Assembly (NCBI GenBank): GCA_902762875.1
Contig: CACWPS010000006.1
Location: 1 to 64,000, forward strand
Source: Oscillospiraceae bacterium
GTDB taxonomy: Bacteria; Bacillota; Clostridia; Oscillospirales; Acutalibacteraceae
Direction of reading: 5' to 3'
Length of the DNA stretch: 64,000 bases
Part shown: one piece after another, positions 35,494-44,105 of the stretch
Layout: each line of letters starts with the position of its first letter
How positions within the stretch are numbered: the stretch's first letter is position 1
The notes under the pieces: model-generated
Database searches by the model: none
Told to the model about the DNA's origin: nothing
What the model saw: the letters and a program-made list of their open reading frames with translations, nothing else
Program-made: the position numbers and the translations under genes

Positions 35494-35576
35494 GCGGGTG
35501 TGGCGGAATTGGCAGACGCACTAGCCTTAGGAGCTAGCGCATTAGCGTGCAGGTTCAAGTCCTGTCACCCGCACCA
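35494..35576 (+). tRNA. tRNA-Leu, anticodon UAG
   Basis: 83 nt including genomic CCA. Acceptor GCGGGTG/CACCCGC with discriminator A, anticodon stem CTAGC/GCTAG around loop CTTAGGA (anticodon TAG), long variable arm as in leucine tRNAs, and T-arm GGTTCAAGTCC. It would read CUA, the codon proposed for the T-box at 9046-9048. A CCCCAAAG/CTTTGGGG hairpin follows at 35579-35602. Confidence 0.95.
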
Positions 35577-35641
35577 AACCCCAAAGGCACAAGTCTTTGG
35601 GGCTACTTATTCACTTTTCACCCTTACTTTAAAAATTATAT

Positions 35642-35718
35642 GAAGGCATAGCTCAGTTGGTTAGAGTACCTGCTTGACATGCAGGGGGTCGGTGGTTCAA
35701 GTCCACTTGTCTTCACCA
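35642..35718 (+). tRNA. tRNA-Val, anticodon GAC; integration site of a genomic island
   Basis: 77 nt with CCA. Acceptor GAAGGCA/TGTCTTC, D-arm GCTCAGTTGGTTAGAGT, anticodon loop TTGACAT within CCTGC/GCAGG (anticodon GAC), T-arm GGTGGTTCAAGTCCACT. Its 3' 46-47 nt are repeated at 47677-47722 with one G missing. Confidence 0.95.
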
Positions 35719-35719
35719 A
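35673..35719 (+). other. Left attachment repeat (attL) of the island, in tRNA-Val
   Basis: From the anticodon loop CTTGAC to the base after CCA. Direct repeat of 47677-47722; the only difference is five G here versus four there. Confidence 0.82.
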
Positions 35720-35723
35720 GCCC

Positions 35724-35768
35724 GAAGCCTCGACACGCAGACGCGTATCGAGGCTTCTTCTTTTTTAG
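35724..35768 (+). terminator. Terminator after tRNA-Val
   Basis: GAAGCCTCGA (35724-35733) pairs with TCGAGGCTTC (35748-35757), followed by TTCTTTTTTT. Confidence 0.85.
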
Positions 35769-35770
35769 GC

Positions 35771-36082
35771 TTAAAACCTAGCGTTTAAGCCGTATTTTAT
35801 CCGATATTTATAATTCAGAAGATAGGGCTTTATCTGGTTTTTAATTAAAGCTTTGTAACCGTCTAGAGTGCTTTATCTGACTGTCAAGGACATATAATCG
35901 TTAATCCACCTGTCCAGCCACTCCCCGAGAGTCATACTGCTTTCCTCTGTCAAATCCGAATCACGGTAGGTTTCAATAAGCGTATGCAGCTTTTCTGTAA
36001 GCTCCTTCTGGTTTTTTGCAAGCACATAGCAGTAAACAGGCTCTTTCTTCTTCACGGCAACCCCGTATTTTACACCAAGCAC
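35771..36082 (-). pseudogene. Tyrosine integrase, N-terminal remnant with nonsense mutation
   Basis: Reads from GTG 36082: an arm-binding-like start (KKKEPVYCYVLAKNQKELTEKLHTLIETYRD), then the SAM-like core-binding domain (MTLGEWLDRWINDYMSLTVR). A TAA at 35875-35873 interrupts it, and the same frame goes on as STLDGYKALIKNQIKPYL to a stop at 35771. The normal family text has a residue in place of the TAA. The whole catalytic domain (R-HxxR-Y) is missing, so it is inactive. Confidence 0.82.
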
Positions 36083-36244
36083 CGTTTAGCAGGCAACTAG
36101 CAACCACATATCGAATCGAAGCCTAAAGCGGCGAAGAATGGCTTAAACACGGCGTTTTCGGTCGGCTCTGCGGTCCGATGTGACCCGCATAGGTGGTGCG
36201 CACGCCACCTATGCTTTCTCCTGCTTTTTTATCCACCCTGTGTT
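36083..36244. other. Gene-free stretch with an inverted repeat
   Basis: No coding sequence. Holds a 10-bp inverted repeat GCATAGGTGG/CCACCTATGC at about 36188-36215, with no T tract, probably part of the degraded integrase region. Confidence 0.5.
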
Positions 36245-36544
36245 TTAGTCACAGCTATACTGCCTTCTTTGTATATACGGTATTGTATTGTATTGTTTTG
36301 TATCATTGATTTTCCGACTTAACTCGACGCTTTGTAATTGCCGTGTATAAAAATATTCAACCGCCTCTTGAAATGGGAGAATTGTATAGATAAGATTTCC
36401 GTTTTGCATCAAACGGGTGGTTGTTTGATTTGCTCTAAAAACAAACCAGCCTAAAGGCATTAACATAAATGCGGCGGGAAATTTGTTGTTTCCCACCGCT
36501 TGATATTTAATAAAATGTCTTCCTATTTCTGCAAAGGTGTTCAC
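36245..36544 (-). CDS. Doubtful hypothetical ORF, 99 aa
   Basis: Open from GTG 36544, which lacks a visible ribosome-binding site. The middle (FPAAFMLMPLGWFVFRANQTT) looks protein-like, but the C-terminus is low complexity (TIPYIQRRQYSC) in a TATTGTATTG-rich stretch. Probably a fragment of a lost island gene. Not recognised. Confidence 0.25.
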   Translation of the reverse strand: MNTFAEIGRHFIKYQAVGNNKFPAAFMLMPLGWFVFRANQTTTRLMQNGNLIYTILPFQEAVEYFYTRQLQSVELSRKINDTKQYNTIPYIQRRQYSCD

Positions 36545-36580
36545 GGTAAATTTTCCGAAATATCACTGAAGTACACCAAG

Positions 36581-36610
36581 GGCTGTTGCAAGTAAATAAC
36601 AGCCTTTTTA
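36581..36610 (+). terminator. Hairpin terminator, plus-strand orientation
   Basis: GGCTGTT (36581-36587) pairs with AACAGCC (36598-36604), followed by TTTTTA on the plus strand. The neighbouring gene ends on the minus strand at 36615, where the hairpin has no T tract. Confidence 0.55.
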
Positions 36611-36614
36611 CCAT

Positions 36615-38624
36615 TCATAATATATCTTTTAGCTTCTTTCCGTCTATGAGTGCATAAAACCGCTTGCATATTTCCCTCTCTTCGTCTGTAAGCTCAGAAC
36701 GGTTTTCAATTCCCTTAAAACGCTCGTATGTGTAATACTCCACGCCGATATCGTTTATCCGCTTCATCATTTCCTTGTCATCAAGCGGCAACGCTACTCC
36801 TTGAGGGTCTGTAATAAATCTATTACATCCCGGGAATGCAAAATGTTCTCCGGTTCCGGGACCGTATGCGTGATAGGGCTTAATTACAACACCCCTTTTC
36901 ATAAGCCCTTTAAGCTTATCAAAATGTGTTTTGTAAATATCCGCAGGAAAACAGTTTTCCTGCTTGCATATTCCTGCCGCCAATCCGCAAACCTCGCCTA
37001 ACACGCCGAGAGTTCTCATTACCCTTACACAGGCAAAGGCAATATGAGTTGCGCTTACAACTCTGCCGCCTAAGAAAAGATTTTTAATATCTTTGGAGTA
37101 AAGACACCTGTAGGGCACGGGATAATGCTCTTTTATGCCCCTGTGTATTGCGCAAGAGCGAAAAGGCTCGTCAAACATAGCGGTATTTTTAGGATCGGGA
37201 TAATGAATGTCTATATCCCATGTAAGCGACGCAGTTGCATCAGGATACGGGATATGCTTTTCAATATCGTTTTCCGTTAAGATGTGCTCGCCCTTTACAC
37301 GGTAGCTTTCGCGTTTTCCACCCAGAGGCGAAACCCAATTAAGCTTGCGATCTTTAAATCGGTCTTTTTCCTTCGAGCGATTTTTTATAAATGACCAGTT
37401 GCAGAATATTGTCATCAAGGAATAATCCCTGATATATTCTGTTTCGAGAGCCATATCTCGGAACTGTCCTACTTCCCACTCCCAATCGCCTGAGAACACC
37501 TTATAGGAATTTTCCTCATTAAATTCAATTCCCCAATCAACATCAGGAAAAAATGAGTCGCCGTCACACACGGAGGTATTCCAGGTTATCGTCATTCCCA
37601 TAACCATATTATCGGCTTTATCCGGCGCCATCTGTTCGCCAAATTCAGCTTTAGCTTCTCTGCCGTACATAACCTCGGCACCGCCTAAGCGCGAAAGAGT
37701 TGCATCGCCGGTGCAATCGGCAAAAAGTCTGCCCTTATACCGTTTCATTTTTCCGGTATAAATATTTTTGGTAGTTACCGAAGTTATGATATCGTTTTCT
37801 TTCTCGATGGCTACTATATGCTCGTTGAGAAAGACTCCGTATTTTCCGCCTGCCCACTGTCTTGCGGTACGAAAAGCATTAAGCTTACGGTCATCTTCAT
37901 AAACGCTTTTTTCAAAAGAACCTGGACTGCCATATACCGGAGATATTTCTTTAAGTACATTTCCGAGTGCGGGATAAGGCTCGGAACGGATAAATCCTCC
38001 AAGTCCTACCTTAATTTCGGAGCTGTTACAGCCGCCGAGTACCGGTCTGTCCTGAATAAGCGCCGTGTTAAGTCCCTCGTACACGGCGGTGAGTGCCATA
38101 CATACACCTGCTATTCCGCCGCCGCAAACTATTAAATCATAAAAAGTATCGGTTTCCTCGACAGAAACGCCCGATGCTTTTTCACGGAATTCCTCTGTAT
38201 TGCGAGGTGCGTCGTTTATATCGGTTGACAAATAAATCGCATCGCACCTTCCGTTAAAGCCTGTCAAATCGCAAAGTGACAGCTTTTGTTCTGCTGATTC
38301 TGTCTCTACACAGCCCGCATACTGCCAGTCCCAGCTTTCGCCGTTGTTTCCGAGGATATTTTGGAAGTATTTATCCCCAAGCTTTAAGCGGAATATCCCC
38401 GCAGCTGAGCCTCTTTTCCATACGGCAGTCCAATTGCGTGTTCTTACCCAAGCATGCCATTCACCGCTATTGGGCAGTTTAATTGTTGTTGTCGCATCAG
38501 CAACAGGCACACCCATACCGTGAGCCATAACATAAGAAGAACCCATTGTTTCCATAGACTGTTGGTCTACCACCCAGCCGCCTAAGTTTTGGAAGCTTTC
38601 AGCTTCAATAAATAAACTGCTCAT
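36615..38624 (-). CDS. FAD-dependent oxidoreductase with N-terminal carbohydrate-binding-like domain
   Basis: 669 aa, no signal peptide. Residues 1-135 form a beta-rich module (FIEAESFQNLGGWVVDQQ ... HAWVRTRNW ... RCDAIYLSTD) like the golvesin/xanthan-lyase-type domain seen on glycan enzymes. From about 160 comes the FAD_oxidored Rossmann domain: DLIVCGGGIAGVCMA, VLGGCNSSEI, ADCTGDATLSRLGGAEV, and PYRCLYSKDIKNLFLGGRVVSATHIAFACVRVMRTLGVLGEV near the end. Proteins of this family occur in polysaccharide utilisation loci, but their reaction is mostly unknown. It is the last gene of a minus-strand run with an SDR and an AraC regulator, and the second FAD_oxidored gene of the island is its shorter relative. 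Confidence 0.8.
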   Translation of the reverse strand: MSSLFIEAESFQNLGGWVVDQQSMETMGSSYVMAHGMGVPVADATTTIKLPNSGEWHAWVRTRNWTAVWKRGSAAGIFRLKLGDKYFQNILGNNGESWDWQYAGCVETESAEQKLSLCDLTGFNGRCDAIYLSTDINDAPRNTEEFREKASGVSVEETDTFYDLIVCGGGIAGVCMALTAVYEGLNTALIQDRPVLGGCNSSEIKVGLGGFIRSEPYPALGNVLKEISPVYGSPGSFEKSVYEDDRKLNAFRTARQWAGGKYGVFLNEHIVAIEKENDIITSVTTKNIYTGKMKRYKGRLFADCTGDATLSRLGGAEVMYGREAKAEFGEQMAPDKADNMVMGMTITWNTSVCDGDSFFPDVDWGIEFNEENSYKVFSGDWEWEVGQFRDMALETEYIRDYSLMTIFCNWSFIKNRSKEKDRFKDRKLNWVSPLGGKRESYRVKGEHILTENDIEKHIPYPDATASLTWDIDIHYPDPKNTAMFDEPFRSCAIHRGIKEHYPVPYRCLYSKDIKNLFLGGRVVSATHIAFACVRVMRTLGVLGEVCGLAAGICKQENCFPADIYKTHFDKLKGLMKRGVVIKPYHAYGPGTGEHFAFPGCNRFITDPQGVALPLDDKEMMKRINDIGVEYYTYERFKGIENRSELTDEEREICKRFYALIDGKKLKDIL

Positions 38625-38634
38625 ATTTTACTCC

Positions 38635-39339
38635 TCAAAGCGGATTTACCTGCTTATCAATACCCCAAACCGTAACATCCTCAACAACTGCTCTTTGAGG
38701 AAGCTCTGCAATGTAAAGAACAGTTTGCGCTATATCCTCAGGCAAAAGCTTATCCGTGGTTTCACCTATTCCGCACGAGCTTTGGAAGCCTGTGCTTGCC
38801 GAAGAAGGAATAACGCAGGTTACTCTTACATTGTAGGGCTGCATTTCAAGATACATACCCTTTGAAAAATTAAGCACTCCGGCTTTTGCGGCCGCATATA
38901 CCGACCAAGTCGGCCAACACTCTTTTGCGCAAACCGAGGATATATTTATCATTGTGCCGGTTTTTTGTTGCTTCATCATATCTGCAAATTCTCGGCAACC
39001 ATATATAACGCTGTTCAGGTTAAGCTTTATTGTACTGTCTATTTCCTCTACCGACAGTTCGCTTACTTCCTTAATTGCCACACCACCGCCCGCATTATTT
39101 ACGAGAATATCAAGTCTGCCGTATTTTTCTGTAATAAACTTTTTGACTGCGTTCCAATCTTCAGGCTTTGTAACATTCATAACAAACGATGAATCCGCAC
39201 CTGTTTGAGTCTTTGCGGCGTCAAGCTTTTCTTTATTTCTTGCGGCTATTACCACTGTATAGCCCTTGTCGGCAAAGGCTTTTGCGGTTGCCTTGCCGTA
39301 TCCGCTTGAAGCACCTGTTATTAAAACAATTTTACTCAT
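38635..39339 (-). CDS. Short-chain dehydrogenase/reductase (SDR)
   Basis: 234 aa classical SDR. TGASSGYGKATAKAFADKGY (cofactor), NNAGGG, then catalytic residues: Asn in LNLNSVIYGC, Ser in INISSVCAKE, and Tyr-Lys in YAAAKAGVLNFSKG. Near relatives act on sugars, polyols or ketones; the substrate cannot be read. It is 10 bp from the FAD oxidoreductase start and 18 bp after the AraC gene, so likely co-transcribed. A carbonyl-hydroxyl conversion of the sugar handled by the FAD enzyme is a reasonable guess only. Confidence 0.87.
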   Translation of the reverse strand: MSKIVLITGASSGYGKATAKAFADKGYTVVIAARNKEKLDAAKTQTGADSSFVMNVTKPEDWNAVKKFITEKYGRLDILVNNAGGGVAIKEVSELSVEEIDSTIKLNLNSVIYGCREFADMMKQQKTGTMINISSVCAKECWPTWSVYAAAKAGVLNFSKGMYLEMQPYNVRVTCVIPSSASTGFQSSCGIGETTDKLLPEDIAQTVLYIAELPQRAVVEDVTVWGIDKQVNPL

Positions 39340-39357
39340 ATGTATTTCTCCTTTAAT

Positions 39358-40203
39358 TTATTTTATAGGTATTCTTATTTCCCAAGAAAAGCCGTCTTTA
39401 TCCATATCACCGGGATAAACCTCCGTAGTTGGTATATCCGTTCTTTTTTCGAGACCGGCAGACGGAAGCCATTCATATAGAATTTTTGTATACATTAAAG
39501 CCACATAAGCATCATCGGTGCTGCATAGAGTAAAAACCGCCCATTCGGTTTTCGGCAAAATTACCTCTGTCAGCTCATTGCAGACTGCCTGTTTCGTTTT
39601 TGCACCTATTACGCATTTGACAGTGCCGTCCGGCATATTGTCATAAATAGCATAGAGCTTGCCGTCCTCTGATACCGACAGCACCTCACGGTCAGCACCG
39701 TCGGAATAAAAGTCTGACCATACGGTTTCGCAGCAGTCAGAGTCATTCTCATCGGAAATCCCGCAAAAACCGAGGATATGCATATCCTCTGTTTTCATTA
39801 CCTTTATCGGTACGCTTTCAAGTCCTGTTCTTCTAAGCTCAAATGAAGGCTTGGACAATACCTCAACCGCGATATCGCCTTTTTTGAGTGAAATCGGGGA
39901 TACACCGTGCATCGCCTTAAACGCCGTTGTGAAGGCGGACTGATTAGAATAACCGTATTTTTCCGCAATGTCTGAGATATCTCCCGTGTCTTGACGGATA
40001 ATTTCAAATGCCGCAAGCGAAAGTCGGCGTTTCCTTACGTACTCTCCGACAGGTATTCCTACCACAAACGAAAAAATCCGTCTGAATTCATAGACCGAAA
40101 GACCTGTAATTTGTGCAAGGGTTTCACAGTTGATTTCTTCTGTTATGTGATCTTCAATATAGTCAATAACGCTATTTACTGATTTTATTCCATCGAAAAT
40201 AAT
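39358..40203 (-). CDS. AraC-type regulator with GyrI-like effector domain
   Basis: About 281 aa. N-terminal double HTH (SVNSVIDYIEDHITEEINCETLAQITGLSVYEFRRIFSFVVG ... GYSNQSAFTTAFKAMHGVSPISLKKG) and C-terminal AraC_E_bind/GyrI-like ligand domain (VPIKVMKTEDMHILGF ... FSWEIRIPI). The start is unusual: AAGGAGGG at 40214-40207 is followed in frame by ATT ATT (40203-40198) with no ATG, GTG or TTG at the right distance. The frame is open to 40272, where a GC-poor stretch looks like promoter. It leads the SDR and FAD genes. Confidence 0.8.
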   Translation of the reverse strand: MIFDGIKSVNSVIDYIEDHITEEINCETLAQITGLSVYEFRRIFSFVVGIPVGEYVRKRRLSLAAFEIIRQDTGDISDIAEKYGYSNQSAFTTAFKAMHGVSPISLKKGDIAVEVLSKPSFELRRTGLESVPIKVMKTEDMHILGFCGISDENDSDCCETVWSDFYSDGADREVLSVSEDGKLYAIYDNMPDGTVKCVIGAKTKQAVCNELTEVILPKTEWAVFTLCSTDDAYVALMYTKILYEWLPSAGLEKRTDIPTTEVYPGDMDKDGFSWEIRIPIK

Positions 40204-40307
40204 AGACCCTCCTTGAAAAATATATTTATATTTTATCATACATCCATTATGATTACTTTGTTTTTTTTGCACTTTTTAATTGATAAAGTTGTTCGACTCT
40301 CGTCAGC

Positions 40308-41033
40308 CTAATGTATTTGAGATTTTAAATATTGCCTTGGGCTTATAGCTTTAATGCTTTTGAAAACGCGGGAAAAATATGCCGGATTTGAAAACCCGCA
40401 TTCCTCGGAAAGCCGGCTTACAGATATTTCTTCACCGTAAATATCAATAAGCTTGCATGCGTGCTCGATACGAATTGAGTTTACAAATCGGGCAGGAGTT
40501 TTACCGGTCGCAATTTTAAATTTAGCCCGAATATAATCCTCGGCATAACCTGACAGATTTAGCGCTGATGTAACATTGAAATCAGAATTTAAAGCATTTG
40601 TTGATATATCCTTTATTATCCTGTCAATTGCAATATCGGTCTGTGATGAAGCTTTAAAGGTTTGCAGTAAGGAAATGATATAACAGTTTATAAGCGAGTT
40701 TAAATATGAGCCGTCAGAAAATTTATTATCATATATCAGCTTGCCGAGTATTCTGCTGTCGGTAGTGGTTTTTATAGAAACAGGACGATCAAAAAGCAAT
40801 AGATTATCAAAACTCCCGCCTATTGAAATGTTTTTAAATCCGTTTTCCGATACCGAGCCGTGCATTATATCTTTTGGTACAATAATTGCTGTTCCGCTTT
40901 CAAAGGGTATGTCTCCGTTTTCTGTTTTTAAATATCCGTTTCCTTCTAAATAAAGCATTATTTCGCAAAAAGTATGCTTGTGCATGGGATAGCTTATAAC
41001 TCCGTCTTGCGTTATACTGATGTGATACTCCAT
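40308..41033 (-). CDS. AraC family regulator with N-terminal cupin
   Basis: 241 aa from the ATG at 41033, six bases after GGGGTG; a GTG at 41042 is an alternative. N-terminal cupin sugar-sensing domain (SYPMHKHTFCEIMLYLEGNGYL ... IIVPKDIMHG), linker, then two HTH motifs ending GFSNPAYFSRVFKSIKAISPRQYLK. Diverges from the GH16 operon and most likely activates it; that promoter has a good -10 but no clear -35, as expected for activator dependence. Confidence 0.88.
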   Translation of the reverse strand: MEYHISITQDGVISYPMHKHTFCEIMLYLEGNGYLKTENGDIPFESGTAIIVPKDIMHGSVSENGFKNISIGGSFDNLLLFDRPVSIKTTTDSRILGKLIYDNKFSDGSYLNSLINCYIISLLQTFKASSQTDIAIDRIIKDISTNALNSDFNVTSALNLSGYAEDYIRAKFKIATGKTPARFVNSIRIEHACKLIDIYGEEISVSRLSEECGFSNPAYFSRVFKSIKAISPRQYLKSQIH

Positions 41034-41122
41034 ATTCTTCACCCCACGAAAATTATATCACAAATCTATCTTTTGTGCAAATATTTCTATATTGTGTTAT
41101 AGCAAAAAAATTAATGGTATTG

Positions 41123-41128
41123 TATAAT
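41123..41128 (+). promoter_or_regulatory. Activator-dependent -10 element of the GH16 operon
   Basis: TATAAT at 41123-41128 with no matching -35 at 16-18 bp, 45 bp before the GH16 start, in the divergent region shared with the AraC gene. Confidence 0.45.
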
Positions 41129-41173
41129 TTTTATGGCTCTCTGAAAAAATTACATCGGCAAGGAGATAAAATA

Positions 41174-42070
41174 ATGTTAACAACAGAAAACAAGCAAATG
41201 ACAGTAAACGGTACAAATTATTATCTTGTGTGGAATGACGAATTTGACGAATCCGAGCTCAACCGCGAAGTTTGGAAGAATTTCGGTACACCGTCTGATG
41301 ATGAGGCCGTAATTATTGACCAAGACGGCAACAGGCAAGCTTTCCACGGCAAGCGTCATCAAGTTAAGTGTGACGGCGTTTACACTAAGGACAGTTGTGC
41401 AATAATAGATGCGATACACGAAATTGATGCGGACGGCGAACATTCCTTTATAAACCGACAGATTTCCACATCGGGTACAATGGGCTATAAATACGGTTAC
41501 CTTGAAATATGTGCAAAGCTTCCCGGTCATCCTAACGCAGTTGCTTTTTGGCTTGGAAGTGAAATCAGTGATATTACGAATGCATTTACTGAGCTTGATA
41601 TTTTTGAGACAATAAGCGCTTCGGATGATAATGATTGCAAAGCATTAACAAATATCCATTCTTGGGATCAAGAACCTTCTCAAAAGAATTCGCTTGATAA
41701 TTATCCTGATGAAAAGAAAAAGGCAACCAAATATTGCGAAACTCTTTCAAAAGAATTTCATATTTACGGCTATGAGTGGAATGAGAATGTTATGAATTTT
41801 TATCTTGACGGCGAGTGCTATTACAGCTTCGACATTAATAACAGTGTTTTAAGTAAAAAGCCAAACGGCAAAGATAATACCGATACATTCCGTCAGCCTA
41901 TGCGTGATTTAAGACTTTCCTCTACAATGGGATTGGGCTTTTACGGTCCTATCTGGTCTGTCGGAGATCCTGAAAAAGCAGAATTGTTTATTGATTATGT
42001 CAGGCTTTATCAGCGGCCTGAGGATAATGGCGAGCTTTATATAAACGGTAAAATCGTTAATCCGTTTTAA
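41174..42070 (+). CDS. Glycoside hydrolase family 16-like beta-glycanase, cytoplasmic
   Basis: 298 aa from ATG 41174, ribosome-binding site AAGGAG. GH16 jelly-roll signature: LVWNDEFDESELN at the start, GYKYGYLEICAKLPGHPNAVAFWLG, and the catalytic motif ELDIFE (Glu140, Asp142, Glu145), then FHIYGYEWNENVMNFYLDGE and DYVRLYQ at the end. GH16 enzymes cut beta-1,3(4)-glucans, galactans or carrageenans; the exact substrate is not evident. No signal peptide or anchor, unlike most GH16, so it should act inside the cell on imported oligosaccharides. GH5 follows 32 bp downstream. Confidence 0.88.
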   Translation: MLTTENKQMTVNGTNYYLVWNDEFDESELNREVWKNFGTPSDDEAVIIDQDGNRQAFHGKRHQVKCDGVYTKDSCAIIDAIHEIDADGEHSFINRQISTSGTMGYKYGYLEICAKLPGHPNAVAFWLGSEISDITNAFTELDIFETISASDDNDCKALTNIHSWDQEPSQKNSLDNYPDEKKKATKYCETLSKEFHIYGYEWNENVMNFYLDGECYYSFDINNSVLSKKPNGKDNTDTFRQPMRDLRLSSTMGLGFYGPIWSVGDPEKAELFIDYVRLYQRPEDNGELYINGKIVNPF

Positions 42071-42102
42071 TAATTAAATATGTTTTAGAGGTAAAAGTTA
42101 TT

Positions 42103-43215
42103 ATGAATAAGATTAAAAACTTCAGTAAAGGTATGGGTATAGGCGGTTGGCTTACAAATTATAAACGCTTTAATACTTTGCCTAATGATTGGCGTATGCC
42201 TATTACCATCGGTGATATGGAGCATTTTGCAAGCTATATCACCGCTTGGGATGCTGAAAATATAAAAAATATGGGATTAGACCATGTCCGTGTCGGTTTT
42301 GACCAGATTGTTATGGAGTATTATGAAAATCCGTATCATTATCGTGAAGAAGTTTTCGGTTACCTTGAAAACTTTGTGAATGAGTGCGAAAAACGGGATT
42401 TGCGAGTTATTCTTAATATGCACAAGGCGGTAGGTAACTATTGTGATATTATTGAGAAGGTTTCTCTATTTGAGTCGGAGGAGCTGCAAGAGCGTTTTAT
42501 TGCCCTCTGGGTTGAACTGGAAAAGAGATATTCTAATCATAGTGAGGTTGTGTTTGAGCTTTTAAATGAAGTGCTTGACATAGACCCTGAATTATGGAAT
42601 TCGCTTGCTGACCGCACAATAAAAGCTATTCGTGAAATTAACCCCGACAGATATATTATTGTAGGCAGTACTTGTTGGAATAAGCCGCAAAAGCTTCCTT
42701 TCCTTAAGGTATGGGACGACGATAAAATTATATATACATATCATATGTATGATCCTCATGAGTTCACTCATCAGCGCGGCGTTTTGCAATCTGCACATCA
42801 TTATTACAACCGTGTTATGCCGTATCCCGCAACTACACGCGAGGATATGGAACATTATGACGGATTTGCTCAGCTTATCAGAAACGATCCCTCTGCAAAG
42901 GCATATCCTGATGCTAAGGCTATTGATTACGATTGGATTTGTGATTACCTGAAACCTGCAAAAGAATTTGCAGAAAAAAATCCTGATAAAATACTTTGGC
43001 TTGGTGAATTCGGTACAATTCGTCATTGTCCGATCGAATACCGTGAAAATTATATGCGTGATGTTATTCGGTTTGCAAAGGAGAGCGATACACCTTTCTG
43101 CGTGTGGAATTATTTAAGTACACCATACGACGGCAACCGCTTCAGCCTTGTGGACGATGATACAAGAAAGATTCTGAGTCCTAAGTTAGCTGAAATAATC
43201 AAAGGCAATGTATGA
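42103..43215 (+). CDS. Glycoside hydrolase family 5-like beta-glycosidase, cytoplasmic
   Basis: 370 aa. N-terminal SKGMGIGGWLTNYKRFN, then TIM-barrel GH5 features: HVRVGFDQIV, RVILNMHKAVGNYC, acid/base in FELLNEV (Asn155-Glu156), HMYDPHEFTHQ, and the nucleophile in LWLGEFGT (Glu302), followed by WNYLST. GH5 cleaves beta-linked glucans, mannans or related glycosides with retention. No signal peptide. AGAGG ribosome-binding site. It overlaps the transporter gene start by 4 bases (ATGATG). Confidence 0.9.
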   Translation: MNKIKNFSKGMGIGGWLTNYKRFNTLPNDWRMPITIGDMEHFASYITAWDAENIKNMGLDHVRVGFDQIVMEYYENPYHYREEVFGYLENFVNECEKRDLRVILNMHKAVGNYCDIIEKVSLFESEELQERFIALWVELEKRYSNHSEVVFELLNEVLDIDPELWNSLADRTIKAIREINPDRYIIVGSTCWNKPQKLPFLKVWDDDKIIYTYHMYDPHEFTHQRGVLQSAHHYYNRVMPYPATTREDMEHYDGFAQLIRNDPSAKAYPDAKAIDYDWICDYLKPAKEFAEKNPDKILWLGEFGTIRHCPIEYRENYMRDVIRFAKESDTPFCVWNYLSTPYDGNRFSLVDDDTRKILSPKLAEIIKGNV

Positions 43216-44090
43216 TGAACGGTGTTACAATTTTTCTCTTAATTTCATCTGTTGTCTGCTCAACTGCAAGAGCGGTTTTTTCAAAAAAGCTCGGAGTGTT
43301 AAACGGCAGTAAATACGGTTTTTATATTACACAAACCGTTTTATTTGCCACCTCAGCGGCAGCGATATTTGTTTTAAACATTAAAAGTATCGGCCGTCCA
43401 TCGGTAACGGCAGTAATTTTAGCGGTGGCTTACGGTATTTTTACGGTATCTTCACAATGGACTTATACTATAGCGCTTACAAAGGCCCCTGTATCGGTCT
43501 GCGCTATGGTTTATTCCTTTGGATTTATTATCCCGACCGTTTTCGGAACTGTCCTTTGGCACGAACGGGTTAATGCATTTAAAATAATAAGTATACTGCT
43601 GTGCATATGCACTATCATTCTTACATCTGTTAAAAAAGATGATAATTCCAAAAAAATGCACAGTTTGCCGTTTTCGCTTATTGTAGCCATGCTGTCATCA
43701 GGCGGTCTTGGAGTCGTGCAAAAGCTTCAGCAAAAAACCGCCGCCCGCAGTGAGACGGGAGTGTTTTTGTTTCTCGCTTTTGTGTTAGCGGCGTTTTTGT
43801 CATTAGCGGCTTCCTTTGCAAAGCGTGAAAAAGCTACACAAAAAATTTGTATTAATTCGGCTCTTGCATTTTACATATTTATTGTCGGAGTCTCGATGGC
43901 TGTAGCAAACACGGCAAACACTATTCTTGCAGGACTTCTTCCGAGCGCCGTTGTATTCCCGATCGTAAACGTCGGAGTTATACTTGCATCTTTGGCGATA
44001 TCTGTTATAATACTCAGAGAAAGAATAAGCAAAAACCAAATTGCCGCTTTCGCCTTAGGAATAACGGCAATACTGCTTTTCAATTTATAA
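43212..44090 (+). CDS. EamA/DMT-superfamily transporter
   Basis: 292 aa, ten predicted membrane helices in two repeats of five (the first beginning VTIFLLISSVVCSTARAVFSKK, the second PFSLIVAMLSSGGLGVVQKLQQ), with the usual charged ends. The DMT superfamily moves small metabolites, including amino acids and sugar derivatives. It is the only transporter in the island, so uptake of a mono- or disaccharide or export of a by-product is plausible but unproven. Overlaps GH5; deacetylase follows 15 bp later. Confidence 0.8.
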   Translation: MMNGVTIFLLISSVVCSTARAVFSKKLGVLNGSKYGFYITQTVLFATSAAAIFVLNIKSIGRPSVTAVILAVAYGIFTVSSQWTYTIALTKAPVSVCAMVYSFGFIIPTVFGTVLWHERVNAFKIISILLCICTIILTSVKKDDNSKKMHSLPFSLIVAMLSSGGLGVVQKLQQKTAARSETGVFLFLAFVLAAFLSLAASFAKREKATQKICINSALAFYIFIVGVSMAVANTANTILAGLLPSAVVFPIVNVGVILASLAISVIILRERISKNQIAAFALGITAILLFNL

Positions 44091-44105
44091 AGGGGGTTAA
44101 GAGTT

